This document shows positions 46,844-55,718 of a stretch of DNA of 64,000 nt, in pieces. Origin of the DNA: Ureibacillus yapensis (GTDB lineage: Bacteria > Bacillota > Bacilli > Bacillales_A > Planococcaceae); NCBI RefSeq assembly GCF_003515775.1, contig NZ_QWEI01000001.1, positions 662,106-726,105 on the forward strand, given 5' to 3'. Under the pieces are notes generated by a model. It worked only from the letters and a program-made list of their open reading frames with translations. It did no database searches and had not been told where the DNA came from. The translations under genes were made by a program, and so were the position numbers. Each line of letters opens with the position of its first letter. Positions within the stretch are counted from its first letter, which is position 1.

Positions 46844-47238
46844 GGGACAAGCACCTTGCCTGTTGCCGTCGAATTAATCGGGATCAGCGCCGAATTTGCA
46901 ATAGCATCCGGCAGAAAGACCAATGGGTGATTGGCGGTAATCTTTATTTCAAATAAATCTGAATTTCCCGCTACACTTTGAATGGCAAATTGGTGTTCCC
47001 GCAAAAGGGAAGACCCGCCAATCGACTTTTCAATGACCTCTTTTGTTTCAAAATAATCTTCCGACACTGCATAAACCTGCGCCGCATCCGACGCCGCAGC
47101 CTTCAGACTGATGACCGCATACCCCGACGCCACCACTTGCCAGAGAAGCAGAAAAAGCAAAAAGTATAGCGGTAGAATGCCCAGAAACTCAATTGAAAGG
47201 GAACCTCTTTCATTTTTCAATATGTTCTTATTTATCAT
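46840..47238 (-). CDS. tadE: TadE-like minor pseudopilin
   Basis: A 132-residue TadE family protein. KNERGSLSIEFLGILPLYFL holds the cleavage site G|S, with Glu at +5, and the membrane helix; a small extracytoplasmic domain follows. Minor pilin-like proteins of this type initiate or regulate Flp pilus assembly. Starts after GGTGA and is coupled to the TadG-like gene. Confidence 0.8.
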   Translation of the reverse strand: MINKNILKNERGSLSIEFLGILPLYFLLFLLLWQVVASGYAVISLKAAASDAAQVYAVSEDYFETKEVIEKSIGGSSLLREHQFAIQSVAGNSDLFEIKITANHPLVFLPDAIANSALIPINSTATGKVLVP

Positions 47239-47306
47239 TCGCTTTCACCTTATCTCTTCTGAATTTCATTTATTCCCAAGTCCTCACTCTAGCCAACCTT
47301 AAGATT

Positions 47307-47906
47307 TCATTTAACCCACAAACCATTCTTTGTAAAACCTTGATAAGACAAGGATTGAAAGAAGAAGGCGAACCAGCACCCCAATACATATAAAGAAATT
47401 CCACCCACATACGTAACAAACCAGTCGCCAACAATATCCGTTATCGTCCGGACAACAATAATGTTGCCTCCTCCTGCGATTAATCCCGCGAAGACAGGAA
47501 TTAGATAAAAAACTAAGCCATACTTCCTTCTCTCTTTTTCATCTGGGGGGAACACAAGCGGAACCTCCCGTTTTTGATCATAGATGGCAAGACCAATACA
47601 AATACAGAAGATGATAAATAATACTATTTGCATCCAGAACTTCCCATTCAATGCCTTTAAAAGAGGAAAAGTAAAGAAAAGACAAAACGCCAACATATTA
47701 AATAGGATTACTATTCTTGAAGCATTTTGGCGCTTTTTCTTTTTAAAGATTGATAACAATACAATATAACTCATTATGTTGACAGCGAAAACTGCCATAA
47801 TCATGACATTAAACGTAGATTGAACATTGGGCATATAAATGGCAAGGAGAGCAGTAACAAAAGGCAGGAAAAAGGATCCTACAGCTGCTTTATGTACATT
47901 TACCAT
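47307..47906 (-). CDS. polytopic membrane protein A of the Tad locus
   Basis: A 199-residue membrane protein with about six predicted helices and a short charged loop (YDQKREVPLVFPPDEKERRK). No family recognised. The start is ATG 47906 after GGGGGGAG. It lies between the protein at 47991-48593 and tadE, within the minus-strand gene run of the Tad locus, so it is likely part of the system. Confidence 0.55.
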   Translation of the reverse strand: MVNVHKAAVGSFFLPFVTALLAIYMPNVQSTFNVMIMAVFAVNIMSYIVLLSIFKKKKRQNASRIVILFNMLAFCLFFTFPLLKALNGKFWMQIVLFIIFCICIGLAIYDQKREVPLVFPPDEKERRKYGLVFYLIPVFAGLIAGGGNIIVVRTITDIVGDWFVTYVGGISLYVLGCWFAFFFQSLSYQGFTKNGLWVK

Positions 47907-47990
47907 AAACTCCCCCCAATTTACTTTTTCCCTCAATACCTTTACTCGCAAGACCCCAGGGATAATGATTTTCTTAATTCAACAATCCTC

Positions 47991-48593
47991 TTACTGGTAT
48001 TTTCGCTGTCTTAATTCTTCCACCCTCTCTGGTGTTGCCAGCATGATCGGTGAGAGCATGAGTATAAAGAAGCCTATGAAAAATAATATGATGGCAACCG
48101 GAATGAATGGACCTGTCTCGGTTGCATTCATGTAAGCCCATAAAATTCCGCCCAAAAGAAAAACTGTTACTCCAAAAATTGATATCAGTTTGAAAAACCA
48201 AGAATCCCCTGGATTTACAAATGCATTTGTTACCGCATCGTATTTATAAATTAAAAACCCTGTTAAGGCGACGGTTACTAGCAATAATAGCCAGAAAAAG
48301 CTAGACGAATAAAGGCCTCTAAAAGCAGGAAGCATCATATATAGAGCAAATCCAAACAACATGACAAACGAATGAAGTGAATGATATCGTTTGCTATCGC
48401 TTTTGTGATAAACCCAAATCACATAGTTCACAAGCGCCAAAACAATCGCTATGCCAATATTGATACATAGCCATAGTAAGATATGCTCTGGTGGAATAAG
48501 ACTAAACATGGCACCAAATACGAGTTGAAGAATTAGCGTAATAAATATTCTATTATTGGAAAAAGTCACAACATCCGTCTTCTTTTTTCCCAA
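47991..48593 (-). CDS. polytopic membrane protein B1 of the Tad locus
   Basis: A 200-residue membrane protein with about six helices. Clearly paralogous to the protein at 49096-49686 along its whole length: shared LINIGIAIVLAL-type helix, the SDSKRYHSLHSFVM motif, VNPGDSW, and the C-terminal LSPIMLATPERVEELRQ. The start is TTG, five bases after GGGGGAGG. Function unknown; the fixed cytosolic C-terminal motif after the last helix suggests an interaction site. Confidence 0.6.
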   Translation of the reverse strand: MGKKKTDVVTFSNNRIFITLILQLVFGAMFSLIPPEHILLWLCINIGIAIVLALVNYVIWVYHKSDSKRYHSLHSFVMLFGFALYMMLPAFRGLYSSSFFWLLLLVTVALTGFLIYKYDAVTNAFVNPGDSWFFKLISIFGVTVFLLGGILWAYMNATETGPFIPVAIILFFIGFFILMLSPIMLATPERVEELRQRKYQ

Positions 48594-48607
48594 AACATCC
48601 TCCCCCT

Positions 48608-49060
48608 TTAAGACTGCTTCGAAGTTGAATGTAGTTGGTTTAATTTGAACTGAATATAAAAAACATGGAAGAAGAACAGCAAGTATTTATTTAAAACGAG
48701 ATCCGTTTCCTCTTCCAGGCTTTCTCTTAATCTGAAAATCGAATAGTAGAGCAAGCCAATAAAGCAAAAGTTAAACAGAATTTCGTAGGATTCCAGATTT
48801 GCCATACCATAGTCGCTTATGGCCAAACCTCCAAAGAAGTGAATAAACAAAAAGAAAAATGAAATAACGGTAAACCATCGCCACAAGCCAAAATGAATAG
48901 TAGGTTTATAGGCAAAGTATTGTATACTATCCCGATTTCTAAAAAACCATATCCCTATGTACGCACCCATCGTGATAAACGACAAAACAAACATGACAAG
49001 GAGATTTAATTTTTTGAAATCTACACTAAACTGATTTTCATTGATGAATGATTTATTCAC
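48608..49060 (-). CDS. DUF4234-like membrane protein
   Basis: A 150-residue protein with three to four helices. FKKLNLLVMFVLSFITMGAY followed by IGIWFFRNRDSI resembles the DUF4234 membrane domain. The start is GTG after AGGGGGAG. It lies between the two B-type paralogues. Confidence 0.5.
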   Translation of the reverse strand: MNKSFINENQFSVDFKKLNLLVMFVLSFITMGAYIGIWFFRNRDSIQYFAYKPTIHFGLWRWFTVISFFFLFIHFFGGLAISDYGMANLESYEILFNFCFIGLLYYSIFRLRESLEEETDLVLNKYLLFFFHVFYIQFKLNQLHSTSKQS

Positions 49061-49095
49061 TGAATCTCCCCCTTAAAGCTGATACTCTATTGCTA

Positions 49096-49686
49096 TTATT
49101 GTTGTTTTAATTCTTTTATCTGTTCTCGAGTTGCTAACAAAGCTGGCGCAACCATCAACAAAAACAAACCGATAAAATAGAAAATAATCGCAACAACGAA
49201 GAATGAACCACCATCAAAAGCGAGAATATAAGCCCACATTACGGCTCCAATGATTAAAACCGTTGCCATGTAATAGAACAACAGACCTTTAAACCATGAT
49301 TCCCGGGGATTTACGAGCGCCCTAGTGATGAATTCTCGTTTTAAAAATAAAACGCAAGTGAGTCCAATCGTAATGGCAAGCAATATCCAAAAGAAAACAG
49401 TGGGATAGAGTGCCTTAAAAGCGGGAGACATGGCATAATATACCCCACCCATGATCATGACGAATGAATGCAGGGAAAAATAACGTTTGCTATCATGCTT
49501 GTGGAAAATCCAAAGAATTAAGTTCAGAATGGCTAATACGATGGCGATTCCCATATTAATCATAAACCACTCCAACACGTTTTCTTCCGGCATAAGACTA
49601 ACAATACTTCCGATTACTACATGTACAAATAACGTGATAAAGATATAATTTTCTTTAAACGTGACCGATTCTATTTCTTCTTTCAT
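49096..49686 (-). CDS. polytopic membrane protein B2 of the Tad locus
   Basis: A 196-residue, six-helix paralogue of B1 (47991-48593). Shared motifs: INMGIAIVLAILN, HDSKRYFSLHSFVM, VNPRESWFK, and the end VAPALLATREQIKELKQQ. Start after AAAGGA. The pair with the DUF4234-like gene between them points to local duplication. Confidence 0.6.
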   Translation of the reverse strand: MKEEIESVTFKENYIFITLFVHVVIGSIVSLMPEENVLEWFMINMGIAIVLAILNLILWIFHKHDSKRYFSLHSFVMIMGGVYYAMSPAFKALYPTVFFWILLAITIGLTCVLFLKREFITRALVNPRESWFKGLLFYYMATVLIIGAVMWAYILAFDGGSFFVVAIIFYFIGLFLLMVAPALLATREQIKELKQQ

Positions 49687-49788
49687 ACTTCCATTCCTTT
49701 CTGCGCTAGCTATCTTGTTAAGTTTAAATTGGAATTCAAACAGATGAAAGAAAAATGGCTAATCCTAACGAATGGACATTTGAAAAAT

Positions 49789-50448
49789 TTAATCCATTAG
49801 TGGATGATTTAATTCCTTCCGAAACCGCAATGTTAAATAAATATAAATAAATGGGAACACCAACACATTCAATAAAACGCGAATCATTAAAAAAGCAAAA
49901 ATATTGTTTTCATATTGCGACATAAAGAGCATCATGGCTCCCCAACAACCAATGTTGATACTAAAAATAATAAGAAGTTCCCCAATCAACGCAATATTTT
50001 CCCTTACAATAGTCTGAAAAGTTTGCTTAAATACTGATTTGACATTTCTCCCTTCTGAAAAGAAGGGAAAAATAAGCAAAAAGACAATCGCAATGAAGGT
50101 TGGGATAAATAAAAGATACATACCCATTACCGCGATAAAATAAAAAATCGATGTAAGAATAAAGAGAATCCCAAATTGCTTGATAAAATAGAGTATTCCT
50201 TCCATTGGATGGATGGTATCGTCCTGTTTATAAGCAATCACCATTTTCATAAAAGGCGGAATGCAAACAATAAAATTGAGGACAATTGCCAAAACAGAAA
50301 AAATTGCTGGTACTATTGCTTCTTGGGAGATATTCACGTAAATCATGCCAAGGAAAGAGATTGTGGTTACGGGGAAAATAATGGCCAATGACCAAACTAG
50401 AATTTGACTCCAATTTCGATTATAAATATCCAAGATATCTCGTATCAC
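49789..50448 (-). CDS. polytopic membrane protein C of the Tad locus
   Basis: A 219-residue membrane protein with about six helices, beginning RDILDIYNRNWSQILVW. Its pattern resembles proteins of the DUF975/glycerophosphoryl-diester-phosphodiesterase-membrane-domain type, but I cannot assign a family. GTG start overlapping the stop of the gene upstream (GTGA), so the two are coupled. Confidence 0.5.
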   Translation of the reverse strand: MIRDILDIYNRNWSQILVWSLAIIFPVTTISFLGMIYVNISQEAIVPAIFSVLAIVLNFIVCIPPFMKMVIAYKQDDTIHPMEGILYFIKQFGILFILTSIFYFIAVMGMYLLFIPTFIAIVFLLIFPFFSEGRNVKSVFKQTFQTIVRENIALIGELLIIFSINIGCWGAMMLFMSQYENNIFAFLMIRVLLNVLVFPFIYIYLTLRFRKELNHPLMD

Positions 50449-50819
50449 TGGAGCGCACCTTCTCTCTTTTTACGGAACAAGTCTGTTCCGCAGGCAAATA
50501 GAAGACTTACAATAACTGCATAAGATAAGCTTCTTGCAATTCCCTCCGGATCTGCAAAAACTAAAATATTAAACACAAAATGAGAAAGCAAAAAACTAAT
50601 AAATGCAATCATAATGGCTCCTAAATAAGCAGCCGTATAAGGTGTTTCGGGATTCCACTTCGCTGCAAAAAGCCCAACACTTCCATAGGTGAGAATAGTT
50701 TGAATCAACAAGAATAGTCCGTAACTTTCCATGGGAATAAAACTTAATAGAAAAGAAATGACAATCGTCAACAAAATACTAACCCCTATTGCCTGAAAAA
50801 ACTTCATTGTATTAAACAA
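50445..50819 (-). CDS. small membrane protein D of the Tad locus
   Basis: A 124-residue protein with four predicted helices. No family recognised. Start TTG 50819, close after AGGTGAG (an ATG four codons in is too far from it). First of the membrane-protein set downstream of the glycine-zipper protein. Confidence 0.5.
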   Translation of the reverse strand: MFNTMKFFQAIGVSILLTIVISFLLSFIPMESYGLFLLIQTILTYGSVGLFAAKWNPETPYTAAYLGAIMIAFISFLLSHFVFNILVFADPEGIARSLSYAVIVSLLFACGTDLFRKKREGALQ

Positions 50820-50843
50820 GATCTCACCTACTAACTTAAAGAT

Positions 50844-50868
50844 TGGATTGCCCCAAAAGGAGCAATCC
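50844..50868 (-). terminator. hairpin after the repeat/glycine-zipper gene
   Basis: GGATTGC-CC pairs with GG-GCAATCC around AAAA, two bases after the stop codon. No good T-run on the minus strand, so probably a partial terminator or mRNA 3' stabiliser between the toxin-like gene and the membrane proteins. Confidence 0.45.
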
Positions 50869-50870
50869 GA

Positions 50871-52442
50871 TTAGCCAAACCCAAATAACTTCTTGGCACC
50901 GTTGAGGAGTCCTTGCGATTTTTCAACAGCAGAGGACCATGCTTTACTTGCTTGTTTTGCACCCCAAGAATAAGCATCACTCACTTTGCCACTAATATTT
51001 TTTTTAAGGTCTCGACCTCTACGTGTTCCATTAACGGCCCAAGCCGAACCTAATCCGACAAGCAATCCGAAGCCTGCACCGACCATCGTACCGACGCCCG
51101 GAACGAATGAACCAGCCATTGCACCGGTTACAGCACTTGATATGATAGTGGATGCCACTGTAGTTCCTGCACCTATGGCAACGTCTACCGTCATGTCAGC
51201 GTAAAAATCAGGAGACTTAAGGAAACCTTTCCCATGCTTATCGACATTTCCTAATGCTGTGGCTGCAATACTAACCGGGCCCCCTAGCTTTGCCAAGTTT
51301 GATTTTGTCCAGAAATTCTTTTTGGAAAAGATATTATAGCCTTCATTCAAACTGGATTTAAGGTTTTTCCCGATCATCCCCATAGCATCTTTTCTTGTTT
51401 GAGCCAAATTCTTGCTATCAAAAAAGCTCGATACCTTGTATTGCTCTACCTTATAGGATTCGAACCTGCCAGCCGGCAAATAACGCTGTGTGTCACCTAT
51501 ATTGTATTTCTTGTAATTATGATAAAAGTAATTCATTACCGGATCTTTTATGCTTGATTTCCCTAGCAAGTTATACTTTCCATCAGGTAGCGCTTCAAAA
51601 TCAAACCCGGCATAAGTTGCAGTCGCTCCTTCTAAAAACGGTTTAATAAAAGCTATTCCATATTGTTCGGTATCTTTTAAAGTTTGCGATATGGTACCCC
51701 ATATACTATTTTCTTTATTTGTTGAATCGATAAATACGTTCCATAGCGATGGAACATCTTCGCTTTTCGCTGTATTGCCATTATTGTTACCTGTTGGGCC
51801 TTCACCACCAGTTGGTCCTTCGCCTCCGGTTGGGCCTTCGCCGCCAGCTGGACCTTGACCACTGTTTGGTCCCTCGCCTCCGGTAGTTACTTGGCCGCCA
51901 GATGGTCCTTCTCCGCCACTAGCCGCTTGACCTCCAGACGGTCCTTCCCCGCCAGTAGCCGCTTGGCCGCCAGATGGTCCTTCACCTCCGGCAGCCGCTT
52001 GACCTCCAGATGGCCCTTCACCGCCATTCACCGATTGGCCTCCTGTCGGTCCTTCACCTCCGTTCACCGATTGGCCACTTGACGGAACATCTCCGCCAGT
52101 AATCGCTTCTCCCGTTTGCAAAGGATTATTAATCGGCAATGAACCCGCTACATTGGGGATGATAAATTGACCGCTGTTATTCTGATATGGAGGAATAATC
52201 GGCTGCCCGGAAGTTGCAGCATCTCCCCCCTGCAACACGGTTCCATCATTGTAAGCTTCCCCGCCTTGAACCGGATCACCGGGGATAATAAACTGACCAC
52301 CCGTGATGGGCTGGCCTCCGGTAATTGCTTCTCCCGGCGTAATCGGTTGACCTGGCTTGATGAAAAAAGCCATACTTAAACCCGGCAATACCGACCAGGT
52401 AAAGACAAAAGCAATCATGAAACTAGCCAAAAATTTTCTCAA
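50871..52442 (-). CDS. secreted repeat/glycine-zipper protein of the Tad locus
   Basis: A 523-residue exported protein with three parts. (1) Signal peptide, 1-25. (2) A Gly/Pro-rich repeat region, about 30-225, that begins as irregular PITGGQ/AITGGD units and becomes a regular ten-residue repeat GGEGPSGGQA. (3) A globular or helical region, about 225-523, which contains a glycine zipper (about 438-470; GAMAGSFVPGVGTMVGAGFG) followed by an amphipathic Trp/Lys-rich tail. Glycine-zipper membrane segments occur in pore-forming effectors such as some LXG toxins. No enzyme motif seen. The start is TTG after GGTGGG. Function unknown; a pilus-exported effector or adhesin is possible. Confidence 0.6.
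   Translation of the reverse strand: MRKFLASFMIAFVFTWSVLPGLSMAFFIKPGQPITPGEAITGGQPITGGQFIIPGDPVQGGEAYNDGTVLQGGDAATSGQPIIPPYQNNSGQFIIPNVAGSLPINNPLQTGEAITGGDVPSSGQSVNGGEGPTGGQSVNGGEGPSGGQAAAGGEGPSGGQAATGGEGPSGGQAASGGEGPSGGQVTTGGEGPNSGQGPAGGEGPTGGEGPTGGEGPTGNNNGNTAKSEDVPSLWNVFIDSTNKENSIWGTISQTLKDTEQYGIAFIKPFLEGATATYAGFDFEALPDGKYNLLGKSSIKDPVMNYFYHNYKKYNIGDTQRYLPAGRFESYKVEQYKVSSFFDSKNLAQTRKDAMGMIGKNLKSSLNEGYNIFSKKNFWTKSNLAKLGGPVSIAATALGNVDKHGKGFLKSPDFYADMTVDVAIGAGTTVASTIISSAVTGAMAGSFVPGVGTMVGAGFGLLVGLGSAWAVNGTRRGRDLKKNISGKVSDAYSWGAKQASKAWSSAVEKSQGLLNGAKKLFGFG
51793..52083. repeat. 30-bp coding repeats
   Basis: About nine to ten tandem, degenerate 30-bp units encoding GGEGPxGGQx. Third positions vary more than first and second ones, so the peptide is conserved rather than the DNA. 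Such arrays change copy number between strains. Confidence 0.8.
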
Positions 52443-52568
52443 TTAATCCCACCTCACTTTCGAATAAATACCACATCGGTATATTTGAGGCGCACATTTT
52501 CTCGAACGAATGTATCCGCCTTATGTATTCTCCATTCAGTCCGGGGCTTGTACCCCGACCAAAGATAG

Positions 52569-53942
52569 TTAAGGTGTGTCAGCTGTGTTTGAAAGATATT
52601 TCTCTTCCAATTGTTTAATTGCTTCCGCATGATTCAAATCATTGATTCCTTCTAATTCATCTCGTAATTTGTCATACTCTTGTTCAATCCAATCATGATA
52701 TTCTCGATTCTTTTCTTTTAAATAATCATGGGATTCCTTGGACATTTTGTCTCTTTGTTGATACAAATATGTCAGTGTAAAACCTATATTCTGCCGCTCA
52801 TTGACCCATTTTCCATACTGCTGGCTGTGATAGACGAATATATCGAGGTAATTATCTGTTTGTTGTAAATTAATCGATCCCTCTTCCCTCGTTTTCCATT
52901 GCTTCCACTTAAACGCAATATCATTTGCTTTCCTTAATTCTTCTTCAAGACCCTGTGCATCTGTTACATTTTCATAGCTTCCTTCCGTAACATCCGCAAT
53001 TTCCTGTAATTGTTTTTGCGCTTCTTGATCGACATTAAATCCGATTACATTGACAATCGGTGTAATATCCGAGTCATATAAGGTCTTTGCCGCTTCAATT
53101 GGGTCATCTTCACAAGTGGAAATGCCGTCACTCACCAAATAGATAATATTTGTGTTCTTGTCGCCTTTAAAAGCAGCTAAATCTTTTTGCGCCTCGTTTA
53201 GTGCATAGCCAATTGGCGTCCAGCCAGCCGGAGTCGCTTTTTTTAGCGCCTCGTTGAAAGCAGCTTCATCATAAGGACTAATCGGATAAATCAATTCACT
53301 ACTCTTACAAGAAAGCGCTTGATCCCCGACTTTTCCCGTTCCTTCATGTCCATAAATGCGTAAGCCAACATTCGCTTCCTCAGGCAAGGCTTTCACAAAT
53401 TCATTAATGGCATTTTTGGCTGCATCCATGCGCGTACCAGAACCTTCAGGATTCGCCATACTCCCTGAAGCATCTAAAATAATAGTCACATTCATATTTT
53501 CTTTAAATTGGTAGCGTGGATCTTCTATATCCGGGTCCCCTATCGCTTGATACTTTAATTGTTCAATCAAATCACCAGGACCCTCATAATCTTCCTGAAA
53601 TACAGAAAGGATGGCTTCATAATAACGATCCAGCTCTTCTGTTGTCGGATTGCCCGAAATATCGGGAAGATTTTTTGTTAACTCATCTGTCGCCTGTTTT
53701 CCTTCATCTTCCAAAGTATTAAGATATTCGGTGTGCCCTTTCGGTAAGTCTTCCAGTTCCTCCAGAGATGTTGGAAGAGGAGGTCCAACGATTACGTCAT
53801 CTGCAGCTTCTTTCTCTTCTGAAATTTCTTCAGATGGATTTTCTGTTTGTGCCGTTACTTCTTCTTTATCTGCATCTTCTTGGCTGCATCCGACAAGGAA
53901 GGCCATTAGCAAAGCTACAAGGAAGTAATGTCGTATATGCAA
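52569..53942 (-). CDS. VWA-domain lipoprotein 3 of the Tad locus
   Basis: A 457-residue lipoprotein: signal peptide with lipobox LVGC, acidic linker (to about 55), an N-terminal helical segment, VWA domain (about 165-355) and a C-terminal helical region. The MIDAS metal site is complete: DASGSMA, the Thr of GWTPIG and the Asp of VSDGIST. Cysteines in ALSCKSSE and STCEDD are shared by all three copies and may form a disulfide. Start: TTG 53942 is nine bases after AGGAG; the TTG at 53951 touches it. Probably binds pilus or surface proteins through its metal site. Confidence 0.75.
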   Translation of the reverse strand: MHIRHYFLVALLMAFLVGCSQEDADKEEVTAQTENPSEEISEEKEAADDVIVGPPLPTSLEELEDLPKGHTEYLNTLEDEGKQATDELTKNLPDISGNPTTEELDRYYEAILSVFQEDYEGPGDLIEQLKYQAIGDPDIEDPRYQFKENMNVTIILDASGSMANPEGSGTRMDAAKNAINEFVKALPEEANVGLRIYGHEGTGKVGDQALSCKSSELIYPISPYDEAAFNEALKKATPAGWTPIGYALNEAQKDLAAFKGDKNTNIIYLVSDGISTCEDDPIEAAKTLYDSDITPIVNVIGFNVDQEAQKQLQEIADVTEGSYENVTDAQGLEEELRKANDIAFKWKQWKTREEGSINLQQTDNYLDIFVYHSQQYGKWVNERQNIGFTLTYLYQQRDKMSKESHDYLKEKNREYHDWIEQEYDKLRDELEGINDLNHAEAIKQLEEKYLSNTADTP

Positions 53943-54149
53943 ATTTTTCAACTCCTATCCGTTGGCTACTAACCTACTATTCTAGAATTTTATTGGTCGA
54001 GGGTTAACCTGGTGTTACCGCTTCCCCCAATATGATCATTGCCTGACTACTGGGAGAGAATGCTGTTCAGAAGAACATGGATGCAACTTTGAAAAGCAAA
54101 AAACCCTAGAGAATTTCACCTTCTCACACTTTCACCTTACATTTCCTAT

Positions 54150-55532
54150 TTATGGAGTTTTGGTTGTGTTGGAAAGATATTTCTCTTCCATTTGTTTAAT
54201 TGCTTCTGTATGATTCAGTTCATTGATTTCTTTTAATTCATCTCGTAGTTCGTCATATTCTTGTTCAATCCAAGAGTGATATTCTTTATTTTTTTCCTGT
54301 AAATAATCATGCGACTCTTTGGACATCTTCTCTCTTTTTTGAAGCAGATAAGTCAGTGTGAAACCTACTGCCTGCCGCTCATCGACCCATTTTCCAAACT
54401 CACCGCTATGATAGCCGAATATGTCGAGAGAATTAGTTGTTCGTTGTAAATTAATCGATCCTTCTTCTTTCGTTTTCCATTGCTTCCACTTAAACGCAAT
54501 GTCATTCGCTTTCCTTAATTCTTCCTCAAGACCTTGCGAATCTGTTACATTTTCATATCTGCCTTCCGTAACATCCGCAATTTCCTGCAATTGTTTTTGC
54601 GCTTCTTGATCGACATTGAATCCAATCACATTGACAATCGGTGTAATATCCGAGTCATATAAAGATTTCGCCGAATTAATTGGGTCATCTTCACAAGTGG
54701 AAATGCCGTCACTCACCAAATAGATAATATTTGTGTTTTTGTCGCCTTTAAATGAAGACAAATCTTTTTGAGCCTCGTTCAATGCATAGCCAATTGGCGT
54801 CCAACCTGCTGGTGTTGCTTTCTTTAACGCCTCATTAAATCCAGCTTCCTCATAAGGACTAATCGGATAAATCAATTCACTGCTCTTGCAAGAAAGCGCC
54901 TGATCCCCGACCTCTCCAGTTCCTTCATGTCCATAAATCCGCAAGCCAACATTTGCTTCCTCAGGCAAGGCTTTCACAAATTCATGAATGGCATTTTTGG
55001 CTGCATCCATGCGTGTTCCATTTCCTTCTTCGTTCGCCATACTACCGGAGGCATCCAGAATCATCACAACATTCAAATTCTCTTTAAATTGATAGCGCGG
55101 CTCTTCAATATCCGGGTCCCCGATGGATTGGAATTTTAATTGATTAATCAAATCACCAGGACCCTCATAATCTTGTTGAAAAACAGAAAGAATGGCTTCA
55201 TAATAACGATCCAGCTCTTCATTTGTTGGATTGCCTGAAATGTCGGGAAGATTTTTTGTTAACTCATCCGTCAGCTTCCTTCCTTCTTCTTCCAGACGAC
55301 TGATATGTTCTGTGTAACCTTTTGGCAAGTCTGCTAGTTCCTCTAGGGAAGTTGGAATAGGCGGTCCTACGAGTACTTCCTCTTCCACAATTTCGTTACT
55401 ATTGTCTGAATGTTCTTCAGAGGAATTGTCTGTTTGTGCTGCCGTTCCCTCTTCCGTACTTGCACCTTCTTGACTACATCCAACAAGCAGCACCATTAGC
55501 AAAACTAATAACATGCAGTACCGTGTATGCAA
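54150..55532 (-). CDS. VWA-domain lipoprotein 2 of the Tad locus
   Basis: A 460-residue paralogue, nearly identical in architecture to the copy at 52569-53942 and very close in sequence across the VWA and C-terminal regions. The N-terminal linker (residues 22-60) differs most. Lipobox LLVGC, complete MIDAS (DASGSMA, GWTPIG, VSDGIST). The same GAGGAGTTGAAAAAT-TTG start arrangement points to TTG 55532. The spacer upstream also resembles that of copy 3, so gene and spacer were duplicated together. Confidence 0.75.
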   Translation of the reverse strand: MHTRYCMLLVLLMVLLVGCSQEGASTEEGTAAQTDNSSEEHSDNSNEIVEEEVLVGPPIPTSLEELADLPKGYTEHISRLEEEGRKLTDELTKNLPDISGNPTNEELDRYYEAILSVFQQDYEGPGDLINQLKFQSIGDPDIEEPRYQFKENLNVVMILDASGSMANEEGNGTRMDAAKNAIHEFVKALPEEANVGLRIYGHEGTGEVGDQALSCKSSELIYPISPYEEAGFNEALKKATPAGWTPIGYALNEAQKDLSSFKGDKNTNIIYLVSDGISTCEDDPINSAKSLYDSDITPIVNVIGFNVDQEAQKQLQEIADVTEGRYENVTDSQGLEEELRKANDIAFKWKQWKTKEEGSINLQRTTNSLDIFGYHSGEFGKWVDERQAVGFTLTYLLQKREKMSKESHDYLQEKNKEYHSWIEQEYDELRDELKEINELNHTEAIKQMEEKYLSNTTKTP

Positions 55533-55678
55533 ATTTTTCAACTCCTCATGTCCGCTACCAACCTACCATAGTAGAAATTTAATAAGCCGAGGGTTATCGC
55601 TTCCTCCGAGATAACACCATACGGTAATGCTGATCAGAAAAACATAGAGGCAATCATCTAAATCCGGCTAAGATTCTT

Positions 55679-55704
55679 CGAAAGTTTTTATTCTCAAACT
55701 TTCG
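55679..55704 (-). terminator. hairpin after VWA lipoprotein 1
   Basis: CGAAAGTTT pairs perfectly with AAACTTTCG over an eight-base loop, 15 bases after the stop. The T-run is weak, so it may only reduce read-through. Confidence 0.4.
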
Positions 55705-55718
55705 CATTCTCTTTCCTA

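Noticed and set aside
51793-52083. CRISPR array
   Set aside because: The 30-bp units are contiguous coding repeats without unique spacers, in frame with a secreted protein.
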